NCBI RefSeq assembly: GCF_000340215.1
Contig: NW_006921534.1
Coordinates: 2,014,076-2,078,075 of the forward strand
Source: Pseudocercospora fijiensis CIRAD86
Taxonomy: Eukaryota; Ascomycota; Dothideomycetes; Mycosphaerellales; Mycosphaerellaceae
DNA length: 64,000 nt
Direction: 5' to 3'
Part shown: positions 11,058-23,572 of the stretch, piece after piece
How positions within the stretch are numbered: the stretch's first letter is position 1
How the letters are laid out: every line of letters begins with the position of its first letter
Notes under the pieces: generated by a model
The model's database searches: none
The model's input: the letters and a program-made list of their open reading frames with translations, nothing else
What the model was told of the DNA's origin: nothing
Made by a program: the position numbers and the translations under genes

Positions 11058-11887
11058 ATTGAGTAGCTACAAATCAGAGGGCTCGAAATAAGTGGTTCAC
11101 AGTACTCAGAGTACGAGTGTGATGGATAAATTGTTTGCACGCATGGCAGGTTGCAGTTTCCTATAATCCGTAGATGTGCTGCCAACCTGTTTGTGGACGT
11201 CGTCTGCAGTAGTTTGCACCTGCTTCATCCCACACAACTGCACGCGCCAGCGTCATTCATGCTTTTCGACGGGCGTCGGAGCTAGAGCTCCGATTGGACT
11301 GGTTCTAGCGGGACGCAGCCGCAGGCCAGCGCGACTGCCAAGTCTGAAGAATTATCAAAGAAGTGACGATTCTCTTGCCTTTCCCACCTCGACACCTCCC
11401 ATCTCGACAAGCCTCCGTCCGCTGCCACCGCAGTACCGTTGCTCTTTGCTTCTGTACCTTCTCGGAGACCAAGACCAAAAAAATCAGAAAATCGCAAAAA
11501 ACCCGTCCCGACCTTGACACCGTCGGCTCCTGAACTGTTCTGCTGCGGACGCGACAAGCCAACACACGCAACGCACACGATTGTGAGTATCGCCGGCGTG
11601 AAGACGTGCGACGGCAACGCTGACGGCGACCGCGTGAATAGCATCAGCACAGCTCCCGTCGCTTAGTTCTGCACGCTTCGAGAACCGCTTCGACTTTCGC
11701 TAGGCACAGAATATTCGCTGTACGTCCACCCACCCGCCTGATTTCTTTGTCCCTCCGGCAATAGCGCTGGACAATACACCTACATATACTGCCCGCATCG
11801 CGCCGCCGCCGCCGCCGAGCATCAAAGAGACCCTTCTGACATACTTCCCCGCGCAGACAGCCAGACTTCTAGCAGCGCCTGCCCAAC
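11058..11887 (+). promoter_or_regulatory. promoter and long pyrimidine-rich leader of PAB1
   Basis: About 830 bp without a gene. The last 400 bp before the PAB1 start are rich in CT and in CCACC/CGCCGCC runs, as expected for a highly expressed fungal gene. A GTGAGT-like site near 11582 could be the donor of a 5' UTR intron ending at one of several CAG/TAG sites before 11888; this is not resolved from sequence alone. Confidence 0.45.
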
Positions 11888-14257
11888 ATGTCTGACGTCC
11901 AGAACTCAACTTCTCCTGCCGGCCAGGCTGCCGCCCCATCCGACGCTCCTGCCACCAACGGCAACCAAATCAATACCGCCGTCCCAGCTGGCGGTGACAT
12001 CGGCGAGACCCCCACCAGCGCCGCTCCAACCAACGCCAACCCAAATTCCGCCTCTCTTTATGTCGGTGAGCTCGACCCATCCGTGACTGAGGCTATGCTC
12101 TTCGAGTTGTTCTCCTCCATCGGCCAGGTTGCTTCCATTCGTGTTTGCCGTGACGCCGTCACCCGTCGCTCGCTCGGATACGCCTATGTCAACTACAACA
12201 GCGCCGCTGACGGTGAGCGCGCTCTTGAGGAGCTGAACTACACCCTGATCAAGGGCAAGCCATGCCGCATCATGTGGTCTCAGCGCGATCCGGCTCTGCG
12301 CAAGACTGGCCAGGGCAACGTGTTCATCAAGAACTTGGATGCCGCCATTGACAACAAGGCTCTTCACGACACCTTCGCAGCTTTTGGTAACATCCTTTCC
12401 TGCAAAGTCGCCGTTGACGAGCACGGCAACTCCAAGGGCTACGGTTTCGTGCACTACGAGACCTCCGATGCCGCAAACCAGGCGATCAAGAGTGTCAACG
12501 GTATGCTTTTGAACGAGAAGAAGGTCTTCGTCGGCCACCACATCCCGAAGAAGGACCGCATGAGCAAGTTCGAGGAGATGAAGGCCAATTTCACCAACAT
12601 CTACGTCAAGAACATCGACGCCGAGACCACCGATGACGAGTTTCGCGAGCTGTTCGAGAAGTACGGCCAGATCACCTCTGCCTCGCTTGCGCACGACGAC
12701 CAGGGCAAGGTTCGAGGTTTCGGTTTCGTCAACTTCATCCGCCACGAGGATGCCGCCAAGGCTGTTGATGAGCTGAACGATCTTGACTTCAAGGGTCAGA
12801 AGCTCTACGTTGGCCGTGCTCAGAAGAAGCACGAGCGTGAGGAGGAGCTGCGAAAGCAGTATGAGGCTCAGCGGCAGGAGAAGAGTGCCAAGTACCAGGG
12901 TGTCAACTTGTACGTCAAGAACCTGGCAGACGAGATTGACGATGAGGAGCTCCGCAAGATCTTCGAGCCATATGGTGCCATCACCTCTGCCAAGGTTATG
13001 CGCGACACCACCCCTCTTGATAAGGTCGAGGGCGCCGAGAAGGAGGATGGTGAGAAGAAGGAGAGCGAAAGCTCTGCCGAGGACAAGGAAGAGGAGAAGA
13101 AGGACGATGCTGATGAGCTTGCTAAGAAGCTGGACACGGTCACCATCGGCGGCGAGAAGAAGGTGCTCGGCAAGAGCAAGGGCTTCGGTTTCGTCTGCTT
13201 CTCCAACCCAGATGAGGCTACCAAGGCTGTCACTGAGCTCAACCAGAAGATGATTCACAGCAAGCCACTCTACGTGGCTCTGGCGCAGCGTAAGGAGGTC
13301 CGCAAGAGCCAGCTCGAGGCCAGCATTCAAGCGCGCAACCAGGTCCGTATGCAGCAACAGGCCACTGCCGGCGGTCTTCCACAGCAGTTCATGGCTCCAC
13401 CACAGATGTTCATTGGTCCAAACGGCCAGCCGATGATGATTCCGGGCGGACGTGGTCAGATGCCCTTCGTTCAAGGTATGCCACAAGGCCAAGGCCAGCG
13501 CGGCGGTTTCCCAGGAATGCCCCAGCAGGGCGGTCGCGGTGGTCCTGCCGCTCTCCCACAGATGCCTCAGATGCCATACGGATTTCCGCCACAGATGGCT
13601 GGCATGCCACAAGGTTACTCCAACCCAGCTGCCTATGCTCAGATGATCCAGCAAGCCCAAGCCCTTGCGCAGGGCGCTGGTCGTGGTGCTGGTCGTGGTG
13701 GCCCAGTTCCAGGTATGCCAATGATGCCAGGTATGCCAGGCCTTCCACCACAGATGATGGGTGGTCCAGGCATGGGTCGTGGTGGCGCCCCAGGCGGTCA
13801 AGGCCGTGGCCCAATGGGTGGTCGTTCAGATGAGCAGCGCGGTCGTGCTGCAAACCGTGGTGCAGCTGGCCCAGGCATCGATCTTGCCGCTCTCGGCGCC
13901 GCTCCACCGCCACAGCAGAAGCAGATGCTCGGCGAGGCTCTGTACCCCAAGATCCACGCCCAGCAGCCAGAGCTTGCTGGCAAGATTACCGGTATGCTTC
14001 TCGAGATGGACAACGAGGAGCTCATCAACCTGTAAGTCAACGACATTCACTTGCAGCCATTCTTGACACTGACAATTCGCAGCACCAGCAACGATGATGC
14101 GCTCCGTGAGAAGGTCCAGGAGGCACTCAACGTCTACGACGAGTATCTCAAGAACCACAGCGGTCCAACAGGTGGTGACGCTGAGGGTGCTGCCCAGCCA
14201 AACGGCACTGAAAACCACAACCCATCGGTTGAGGAGACCAAGGATGCGGAGGCCTAG
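11888..14257 (+). CDS. PAB1: poly(A)-binding protein Pab1, 772 aa, two exons
   Basis: Exon 1 is 11888-14031 and exon 2 is 14083-14257. The 51-bp intron has GTAAGT and CGCAG ends and splits a Leu codon. Four RRMs begin at about residues 54, 143, 235 and 340 ([34 protein letters not shown]), each with an RNP1 of the form [18 protein letters not shown]4 carries an acidic Lys/Glu insert of roughly 55 residues before its RNP1 (KGFGFVCFS). A Gln/Pro/Met/Gly-rich linker follows, then the C-terminal MLLE domain ([20 protein letters not shown], then [14 protein letters not shown]) that binds PAM2 motifs. It coats mRNA poly(A) tails and bridges to eIF4G and decay factors. Codon use is strongly biased (GCC, AAG, CGT), indicating high expression. 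Confidence 0.97.
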
Positions 14258-15106
14258 AAAGCTGCTCGTCCGGCGTACACAACCGACTGGCGGAAACGTA
14301 CTCCATTGTCGTCGATCGCGCAACCACTTATGGCTCGCTGAGGCGGAGACTGCATCGTGCAGCAATGGAGACTGGCGGAAATGACTCGATGTTTCCTTTT
14401 TCTTTATAACATCCACGGGCCGGGCACTTCACAAGGACGCTGCTGATGCTGTACCGGATGGAGGCTGGCGTACGTGCGATGGACTACTTGCGATACCCCA
14501 TTACTGAGCTCGAGGATTACCGATAACCTTTACGAGCTACGCTGTAACTGTCGATTGTGCTACTACTGCTACTGCAATTACCATGAATGCTTCCTGGCTG
14601 CATCTCATTCAGTGCATTTCATCGTGGGGAGGTGAGGAAAGGACTGGAGTTGGTGGAATGCAGAGTGAATGAGGAAGATATCTGTGGTAGGATATGTCAT
14701 GTATGATTATCGAGGAGGTATTGAGTAGATGCAAGAGAAGAGATTGTGATGTTGCTTAGAGGTGGTATGAGCCGAATTACATGATATGTGGCACGTTCAG
14801 GTCATCTTTTCCAACTTCTTTCGTCTATATTTCTGTCTATACGCAGGGTGGGTAGCTCGAATCGCACTTCAGCTTCGAAGTCGTTGCCCTCTGCTATTTG
14901 ATTCCTTGGAGGATGCACCTGGAATTGTAATTGGTTAATGCTACTGCTTTGGATGATGAGGTCGACAAGTCAAGCACGACCAAGGATTCTCCAAGGTTGT
15001 CGCATGCGACGCCAAGCCTTTTCAAGATCATGCTGACTTTGTCGATAACCTGCCTGCCTAGAGTTCGTCGCCTCAAGGCTAAATTTGATTGAGTCTTTCG
15101 AGTGCT
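14258..15106. other. intergenic between convergent PAB1 and esterase genes
   Basis: Contains the 3' untranslated regions of both genes. No coding frame of interest. Confidence 0.6.
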
Positions 15107-16857
15107 CTATGCTATGTGAGGATCCTTTGAGTCCAAGTAGTACCTCACGACATCCTCCCATATATGGTCAAATCCATCTTCGCCTTTCTCTTGCTGTGCT
15201 AACGCAGCCACTTTACCTTCTCTCCGAGCAACAAGCTCCTCGTGTCCGAGCGACTTGACGCCACGAGGAGTACATAATTTTGCGTACTGACTCTCTTGTT
15301 GCCAAGGTTTGCCCGGTGCTTTTCCGTAGCAGTAGTCTATGACAAGCTGCCGCCATGCAATAACACCAGACCGCAGTTCATCGGGCAAGTGGTCCTCGTA
15401 CGGGCCAAAGAGGGAGATGACATCCCAGGTATGACTTGCATACTTACCTTGAGGCATAGGTCCCGGCCATGGATTGGGTATGTCGAAGAGCACGAGGAAG
15501 CTCTCTGTCTGGGAGCCCGCCGAACTCATGCACATACTGATCGCAGGCAGATACCATCCGGTATCGGTAGCGGCCTGGGCAATCTTCTCCAAGGACTCAT
15601 TTTCGGAGTCACTGGTCGATATCTTCCACAAGTCCAATAGCTGCTGTGGCTTCTTCAACCGTGCCTCGCATATGGTTTTAAAGATTCTGGTTTTGTTTGG
15701 TCGTGCTTTCTCGTTCTCAACGAGATAGCAAATTGAGCCCTCATACGTACCAGATCCAATCACCCGAGACTGGAGCCAAGTATTTGGCTTTGAACGTTGC
15801 GCATGAAGCATAGATGCCCAGTCATGATCTGGTATCAGCTCGCTCTCAGAGCAGAACGCGCCATGTGCCTCTACACGCCGGAAAGACTCCAATGGGAGCT
15901 CGATCACTTCTTGAGCGACTTCGTGCGCAGATCGACCTTTGATCGTGATGCCAAGACTTTCAACCTACCAAAACGTGAGCAGATGTGTACTGATAAAACT
16001 AATCGGGGCACAGAAATCAAGTCAAGGTATGGGGCGCAGAATTGATCGAAGTGTGCGGTGTTAGGTTTCGTATGGATTTGCAAGACACGTACCGTCCTTT
16101 CGAAGTCAGCTTGATGCTCATCTGGACTTTTCGTTGTCAGAATAGTGCTCGAGCCGCCCATTACCATGGACTTGAGGTACAATGGCTCTGCTCTTGGATG
16201 ACTATTGTGCACAGCTAAGCTTGCAGCGCCTGCAGACTGCCCGATCGCCGTGACGTGATCAGGGTCACCTCCGAAGCCTGCAATGAAGGAGCGTATCCAT
16301 TGAAGAGCGAGGATTTGGTCGTGTAGTCCATTGTTTGGGGGGACGAGGTCTGCTGCTTGAGGAGAGTGCAAGAAGCCTAGATTGCCGAGTCTGTAATTGA
16401 TAGAGACGAAGATCAAAGGTTTGCCCCAGTGAATGGCATCGTTACAAAACTTGGTGGCGTCGTAATAATAGCGTTCACCAGACCCAATGGAAAGCGCTCC
16501 ACCATGAATGAATGCTAGGGCAGGTATCTTGCATTGTGAAGCCAGCTGTAATTCCGGCACCGTTATGGTGACCCTGAGGCAATCTTCGGACTGCGTCTGA
16601 AGCCTGTTTGGCTGGCTAGGCAACTGATTCCATTTGATATCTTGCTCAATATAGTCAGACGGCTGGATACTGCATGGGCCGTATTCAGAGGCATCGTAGT
16701 AGTCGCAGCCTGCCTCCCTAGGAAGAGCCGCAAGAAGTTGGCCACGAGCGAATCTTTGAGGAATTGTGGCGTATGGAATCGATCGAAACTGCACCAGTTC
16801 AGGACTGATCTGCTTGCCAGCGATCGACCCCAAAGTTGGGTGTGAATGGAGATACAT
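15107..16857 (-). CDS. type-B carboxylesterase/lipase family protein, 540 aa, two exons
   Basis: Exon 1 is 16093-16857 and exon 2 is 15107-15964. The 128-bp intron has GTACGT and GGTAG ends and phase 0 on both sides. Motifs in order: the oxyanion region FIHGGALSIGSG near residue 117, SEDCLRV near 90, and the nucleophile elbow GQSAGA with Ser208. Probable acid and base residues are the Glu of GTYEGSI and the His of ASHTWD in exon 2. The alpha/beta-hydrolase fold therefore looks intact. No signal peptide is visible at the chosen start (MYLHSHPTLG), so an intracellular enzyme is likelier than a secreted one. The substrate cannot be inferred; it lies in no visible cluster. Confidence 0.88.
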
Positions 16858-17365
16858 TCTTTCTGGGCAGGAAAATTAGCTGTGTCAGTCAGAGCTGATG
16901 CCACGACAAGCCAAGAGCCGCATACTTAGCTGCCTTCCTCTGCGGAAAGCATTTCTTTGCACGGCCACACTACTGGCTAGTAGGTGAGGTGAGCGAAAGC
17001 TGTTCCGTAGTCAAGGTCTGGCAACAATGCCCAGCCACCACCGAGGCAGCTTGTGGTGGGCTGCTAGCTAGCCGAGCTCTTGGGCCTTCCTTTCGCTTTC
17101 GACAACCACACACGCCTCCACCACGTGTATATGCAGGCGGCCTCTTCAGCGACGCATCACAGATCTCGCAGAAAGCCACGCGAGCCTTGCCTCTGCAGCC
17201 ATATGATCATGGCGACCACAGGCTTCCGTGCAAGAGAGAGCATCGCAGTTCTATTTCAGTCCTCGTCACTCGCCATGATCGCCATGAGCGCGACAAGGGC
17301 GATCGTACCCGACTGCTGATGAAAGAAAACGTTGTGAACAGCTAATCCTCTGCACATTACCCGTC
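16858..17365. promoter_or_regulatory. divergent promoter region
   Basis: Roughly 500 bp shared by the divergently transcribed esterase (left) and the HeLo-like/ankyrin gene (right). No coding frame is supported. Confidence 0.5.
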
Positions 17366-19980
17366 ATGGACCCTCTGTCGATCTCGACTGCGATCATAAC
17401 ATGCATGGGAGCCACGGCTGCCCTCGCCAACACCACACAGAAGCTGCATCGCCTGAGGAAAGCACCGAAAGAAATTGCCTCACTAGAAGATGAAATACTG
17501 GCTGTCAATAAGCATGTTGAGCATGTGGGAAACATATTGCGAGCTCCGAGCAGCAGTCGTCCCGCTATCATCAAGGACTTGTCTCTAGAACCAGCGATCC
17601 AGGCAGCGCGGACGAAGGTAGAGCAGGTGAAAAAGTTTCTTGATGACAAGTTGCTCAAAGATGACTCGACGGAGCTCAAGAAGTCAGCTTGGCTGAAATG
17701 GCAGTCGGAGTTTGGGCGTCTCAAGCAGGAGCTGCGAGGTGAGCGTGTGGTTGCTGACAATCCGCTACGCTGTGTCCGAGATCGATGTCGTTTCACGATC
17801 ATGCGTCCTTGGTCGAGCTTCACACTGCTCTATCCACTACTGACTCTGCTTCTCTAGATGTCAGGATCGAGCTTGGGTTTTGCATCAACCTTTTCAGCGC
17901 GTAAGTCGGACCACACCCTGTCTTGGACTACAGCCTAACATCCTGATCAAGATCTATGGTGCACCAGAACGAGGTGCAGCTGGAAAAGATCATCGTTGAC
18001 GGCAAAGAGATGCACACTCGGCATCACGAAGCGCTGAAGGCACTGCAAGAAGAGATTGCTCAACAAAGACCAGGTCTTGCAGCGGAGCTGTCACTACAAC
18101 TGGCCAGCTTCCGAATCGCTCTCATATCTTCAATGCAAAGTGCAACCCCAATGGGTCGACGGAATTCCGAGCAGTGCGCGCCTCTCGATATTGATCATTC
18201 CTCAGAACGCCCTGAGCTTCGCGGACGAAGCTGGTCGACTGGTAATGCCGCGCTCCCGAGCGATCGCACGCTTGAGTATTCACAAGAGTTGTCCTTGTTC
18301 CGCCAAAAGATGGCTACTCACACGCCTGGCAATCCCTTCGGGGAAAAGTCTGAAGCTCCTGCGAAGCAAGCTTCAGTTGCCCTTCAACTTCCACGACGGC
18401 AACCAGGGCGTTGTAGGGTCTTTTGTGGTTGTCAATGCCATCATGCAACCAAATTGCAGACTCCGAACGTCTTACGTATGCTGACAGGACAGCTGCTCGT
18501 CGACTTTGCTGGTATGAACTTCACGCCACCATGCAACGAGCATGCCTGCGCTCAACGGCAAAAGGCAACCATGAGGATTCAATATCAATTCCCTGTTTGG
18601 TCGTACATTCAAGGCATTCTCACGCTGGTGTCCACTTCTAATGGCGCTCGCGGCCCCGAGAAAATCCTCAGACTCTCAAGATTGCGACCTGGCCTCCATG
18701 AAGTCTTCATTCAAGTCCAAGCAGGCGACAATAGACGTCTGGCGCAAATGTTCGCGAATGGCGAAGCAAGCCCTTTTGATGCCACTGATACTGGCTGGAC
18801 TGCATTGCACCTCGCCCTGACTGCAGGACAATTGCACACAGCAAAGTTTCTCAAGGATGCTGGCGCAGACTTGAATGCCGAATCACTTCGCCGAGAGACT
18901 CCTTTTGATATCGCGTGGAACCGCATCTTGTCCGGATACCTGGATACAGCATCAGAGCTCGCTCTTCGAGAAGTCTTCAACGATACAGAGCAGCTAGATG
19001 CACGAGAGTTTACGATCCTTCACAAGATCGTCCTCGGCCTGAGCGGGAGAGACCTGCTTGAGGAATTACAGAATTCGACAGCCAATATTGATGTACGAGA
19101 CAGTACTGGCTACACACCGCTTGCCTGGGCTGCAGCCCGCGGCGACAGCCTTTCACTTCAGATTCTGCTAGACCATGGCGCCTCCATTACCCTGGCGAAC
19201 AATTTGACGCAGCAGCCAATTCACCTGGCGGCGCAGACTGGTAACGTGACAACAATCCGGACTCTTGTAGAAGCAGGAGCGAACATCAATGCTGCCATGT
19301 CCGAGACGAAGACGACACCTCTGCATTATGCGGCGGAAACCCAAGACGATATGAATCATGTACTTGGTCTTGTAGATCTTGGCGCATGTGTGGATGGGCG
19401 TGACTTCTGCGGATGGACGCCTCTGCACTGGGCTTGCTGGAGGGGTTACTTGGATAGTCTAAAAGGTCTCCTAAAAGCTGGGGCTGACGCTCGTACAAAG
19501 ACGACGGATGGCAATGCGGCTGTCATGCTGGCTGTCACGAACAACAGCTTCACCTGTATCCCAGCTCTCATTGAAGCGGGAGCAGACTGCACAGTTGTCA
19601 AACCCAATGGCTGGAGTGTGCTGCATTACGCTGCTATTGGCGGCAAGCCATCGACGCTCTCGGCTTTGTCGAAGGGCGATCTTGCTGGCTCTGACTTGTA
19701 TGATCTGCATACTGCCGACTCCAAGCAGACTGTAAGCAATATGCTATCGGCGAGGCTCTCTGCTCTGGAGGCATCGGGCGATGACCAACTCGAAGAGTTA
19801 AGTCAGATCCAGGAAGGGTGGACTGCTATCATGGCGAAGGTCAACTGCTCGTCTGCATCGACCAGACGAGGTAGTATTTCGTCCATCGCCAGCATTGACG
19901 ATGAAACTGCATTTGTGGACGCTTGCAGTGATTGGGCTCAGCTTGAGATTGGGTCGAAGGTCGTGGCAGCTGCTGCTTGA
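17366..19980 (+). CDS. HeLo-like N-terminal domain + ankyrin-repeat protein (NLR-like, no NTPase), 814 aa, three exons
   Basis: Exons are 17366-17738, 17858-17900 and 17952-19980. Both introns have good ends (GTGAGC...CTCTAG; GTAAGT...TCAAG) and phases 1 and 2 fit, giving one continuous protein. The first 150 residues start MDPLSISTAIITCMGATAAL and continue as amphipathic helices, the pattern of the fungal STAND N-terminal (HeLo-like) domain. A linker is followed by a Cys/His-rich segment (CRVFCGCQCHH) near residue 300, then about nine ankyrin repeats from roughly residue 420 to 740 (for example GWTALHLALTAGQLHTAKFL and GYTPLAWAAARGDSL). No NACHT or NB-ARC P-loop is present. HeLo-like domains are membrane-active or signalling modules in fungal nonself recognition; the role here is inferred by domain analogy only. 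Confidence 0.85.
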
Positions 19981-22396
19981 TGGCTATAATTGGTTGGAAC
20001 TAAGCGTGTCGAAGCGTCGACTTGCCTCGAGGAATTACGATACTGGGAGCAGATCGATGGAGTATCGACAGATTTTAACGGGAGTTTGGCAGTAAGTTTA
20101 ACTAAGTTAGATAACCCTTTGAATACTCTGTGGCCAGCGGTACATAATCGAAATCAATAAAATTATCATACCGTAGTAGATGGTACTCGCGAAGGCCTGG
20201 CGTAGCAACGCTTTAGGCTTTGGTACTCTGCTCGTCAGTGCACATGCTGACCATGATGGCCCACCCAGAAGGAGCCCCGAAATGAATGTCGTTGGCTGCA
20301 CGATCAAACGCGCGTTAGATGACGCTGTTTGAACGTTCAAAGCGATGCGCAACCAACATGGAATGGCATCTGCCGGCAGAGCATTCCTCCTGAAGTGTTG
20401 CATATTCTAGCAGCAGCTGGACATGATGGAAGTCAATCACTGCCACAAAGAGGCATTGGCAGTTGAGAGCAGTCGTGGGAGAATTCGTTGGTTCCTGTTC
20501 AAGCCGAAGGATTGCGTGAGCCTGTGGAGAACTTTTCCTTGTGTTCTGGAGCACAAACTTTGAACGAATCGAAGTAGCTGAGGTAGCGCTCTCGTAAGCG
20601 CGAGCAAATTTGCGCATGGAATAATAAGAGGCTGTCGCAGAGTCTTCCTCAACAGAAAGCTTTGAGCGGCCGTGGGGTTTAAAAGGTCTAGAAGTTTGCA
20701 CAGCCTCAAGTGGGTTGGTTTAGTGAAACACCAGGGCTCCGCTGAAGCTGAGATGTGTTCATGATGTGGAGGGACCGGGTTAAACAGATGTGGAATCCAC
20801 AACAGGCAAGTTGTTTCAAGAGTAGGGAGGGAGCCAGGGCGAAGATCGAGCCTCTCGGACTCTCCCGTGCGGGTTCCTGAAAAGGTCGAAGCCGGGTGCT
20901 GTGAGATAGGCCTGCAGCGTTGTTTGTTGGTAGCGGTCAAGATGGAAAATGTGTGGACGATCGGCGCGACAAGCGCGACAATCTGATAGCAGCTGCAGTG
21001 ATTCCTCTAGCAATGTCGAGCAGCAGTCCATTGACGGTCTTCTGTAGCTAGCCGTGGAGCGGTGTAGAGCACAGCAGGACCATAGCTCGATCAAGTGTGC
21101 CACGCGTGTTGTCGTATCGACCAATGGCGGCAAAAGCGCCAGGGTGGAAGAATTACCATGGCCGACGACGGCGATATGGAGGGATTGCGGTACCGTACGA
21201 TCCGCTGTGCAAGGCATTCGGTATTACTGCTGGCTGTCGTACGTTCCGTATGATGAGACGACACTCGTCACGTCTTTCTATACGAGTGAAGCGCGTGTGC
21301 TTATTATGGCATAATGGCAGGGGCCGTGCTCGGCAAATGGAAGAAGCTGGGAAAGAACGACCAGTCGCCAGTGCTTGTGCTTGCACGGGATCGGCGTCGT
21401 GATTGCTGGAACTCGTTGCGTGCTGCAAGTCATCATGGATGAGCAAGTGCAAGTGCAAGTGCAAGTGCTCCACGGCAACAGAGGCCGAGGTTGGCAGGAA
21501 CGGGACTGCGGGACTGCGGGAGGCGCCGAGCGCGAGTCAATTGTGAAAAGCAGTCATGCCATGCATCCGCGAACCACATCATCAGCACGAGCACGAGCAC
21601 GAGCGAGCAACACGCAGCGCCCGCCGGCCTCCACATGCCAGTGCACCCGATGCTGGCGCTGGCACTGGCACTGGCACTGGCACTGGCACTGGCTTACCGT
21701 TGCTTTGCTCCGGCGCTGTGGATTATTCACCGCCTCGCATCGCTGCGGTGGAAAGTTCTCTGCGTCGCTGGCCAGCCGCGTCGACAGAGACTCTGAGATG
21801 GCGCAACAACACGGCAATTGGACACAACCTGACAAGGCCCCGATCATATGAGACAGAAGCATCTCTATCATCACCCTACGTATACTCCATTTCTGCCTCT
21901 TTCGTTCATTCTTCTTGCCGCACCTCCTTTGTTTTCCCCTCGCTTGATCAACGCATCCCAGCCGATAAGAGAACTACCCTATTGTTATCAAAGCCAATTT
22001 GGGCGGCACGCCTGCGATAGCGGCCATTGCAGTCATACAAGAACCATTACTATCCCGATTGACGTGCTCCCGCCCACAAGGTGCGTGACAGCTGCCACTC
22101 TGGTACGATATCAAAGTGAGACCCGTCTGGCTGACTGCGTCTTTTCCAGGCATTCGCTTTATTCACTCACTCTCGTTTATCCCTCGCCGCCGCATACTGC
22201 CATCAAAGCCACTGCGGCACGTCCTCCAATCCTAATAGGTCTCCTGCCACGACGTTGCAGGAGTCACCGCCCCTTCCTGTACGCGCAGCAGAAGTCAATT
22301 CCGCATACGTGCATTCAACTCGTCGTAGCCGTTGCCATTCACCACGTCGGCGTCCGATAATCACCCATCGGGTCTACTGGCCCGCCGGTGCATGCA
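19981..22396. other. 2.4 kb intergenic region and long leader with simple repeats
   Basis: No supportable gene. The part from about 21.9 kb to 22.4 kb is pyrimidine-rich and is probably promoter and 5' leader of the Ecl1-like gene. A cluster of three different short tandem repeats lies at about 21.43-21.70 kb. Confidence 0.5.
21434..21695. repeat. cluster of 6-bp tandem repeats
   Basis: Three separate hexamer arrays: (AAGTGC)n near 21437-21467, (AGCACG)n near 21585-21605, and (GGCACT)n near 21655-21692. They keep all six frames partly open, which explains several spurious frames here. Confidence 0.85.
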
Positions 22397-22400
22397 ATGA
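22392..22400 (+). promoter_or_regulatory. two-codon upstream ORF overlapping the Ecl1 start
   Basis: ATGCAATGA encodes Met-Gln-stop and overlaps the proposed main ATG at 22397 (the stop TGA shares AT-G with that start). Such a minimal overlapping uORF could limit initiation at the main start; this depends on the 5' end of the transcript, which is not known. Confidence 0.45.
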
Positions 22401-23572
22401 ACCAACGACATCATGCTCGCCAGCCGTCACACGCCCGCAAAGCTCTACCGCCGCATGCTAGGTCTAGTAAGCCTCCGCCCTTGACTACTAGAAGGAGCTA
22501 CAACCACGCCCACTCGCATTCTCATGGAGGCCAACCCTCGCCGAACAAGCCTGCCGGTGCAGGTTGGAGCAAGAAATCTGTGGTGGAGGACAGTGGCGTG
22601 AAAGACGCTGACCACGAGACGAACGGCATGGAGAGCTTCTTGCAGTTCTGGTATGCCGAGCCCAGTTTTGAGTAGGAGGAAGGTGTGAACGAGCTTGACT
22701 GACCTGTCTCTCTAGCCCGACATGTGAGAAGCAGATTGTCACCCCCAATCCGAGCATTCTGTACTGTTCTGAAGCGTACGTCGTCTCCTGCGACCAAGAT
22801 GATCGGCCTTGGCAAGGGTCTGTACTAACACGGATACAGATGCCGAAGACGAGACTCAAGGCCAACGTCCATAGCGGATATACAAGTGATAACACAATCG
22901 ATCTCGTCACCAGTAGCCTCGAATGTCTCAGCGACCTCGTACTTTGACCATCCTATCCCCGACATCGTCCCTCAGAGATCGCCCACCATTGTTCGACCCC
23001 TGTCCCTCACCTTCTCGGACCTGAATATTTCTGACCGCGACTCGCGTTCCTCCACCGACTCAAGTGACAGAGACAGTCGCCGCGACAGCGACGCCATCCA
23101 CTACCTAGAACAATTCTACAACGACTTGAACAGCTCCAAACCGACGAGGACGAGAATGAGCAGCCGCGCGAATGTATCTACTGCCACTGGCGGCGATAGC
23201 AATACCAATCTGCCGTCACTTGTGCACTCACCATCCTCCTCGTATGGAACCGTGGCCTCGAATGCATCATATCGTCCACTCGTCTCGAGACACAATCCCT
23301 TCACAAGCTCATACTCTGCCACAAAGAGCATCGAGCTAGTCATGCCATACCCCGCTGCCGCAGATGGTAGTCCGACACAACTCATGAAGGATGCAAGCAT
23401 AAAGAGCAGTGCCAGTGCACAGACGTGTTTCCGGGTAGCTGAGGCCAACGACATCACGTACGAGAGACGAGACACAAGTCGTCGCCGCCGGGACTCGCGA
23501 CAAAGTCCCAAGGCGGATCAGTCCTTGAAGAAACTGTTCATGCATGAAGCTATGAAGGCGTCCCCGAAGTAG
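22397..23572 (+). CDS. Ecl1-family life-span regulatory factor, 348 aa, three exons
   Basis: Exons are 22397-22650, 22716-22775 and 22840-23572; introns of 65 and 64 bp have GTATGC...CTCTAG and GTACGT...TACAG ends, and phases 2 and 2 match. Spliced, exons 1-3 give the hallmark Cys cluster of the Ecl1 family: SFLQFCPTCEKQI, then SILYCSEACRRRDSR. It is a small zinc-binding-type motif of extender-of-chronological-lifespan proteins. The N-terminus is His/Pro/Ser-rich and basic; the C-terminal 230 residues are Ser-rich and disordered, ending in a short helix (SLKKLFMHEAMK). In fission yeast Ecl1-type proteins are tied to nutrient and stress signalling; the same role here is inference. Confidence 0.88.

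Noticed and set aside
11906..13801. 631-codon open frame antisense to PAB1
   Set aside because: It is exactly opposite the strongly codon-biased PAB1 exon; the antisense frame stays open because of that bias, and the product (Leu/Val/His-rich) resembles nothing.
20107..21217. Chain of minus-strand frames that could be exons
   Set aside because: No splice sites join them in phase and the products are not protein-like.
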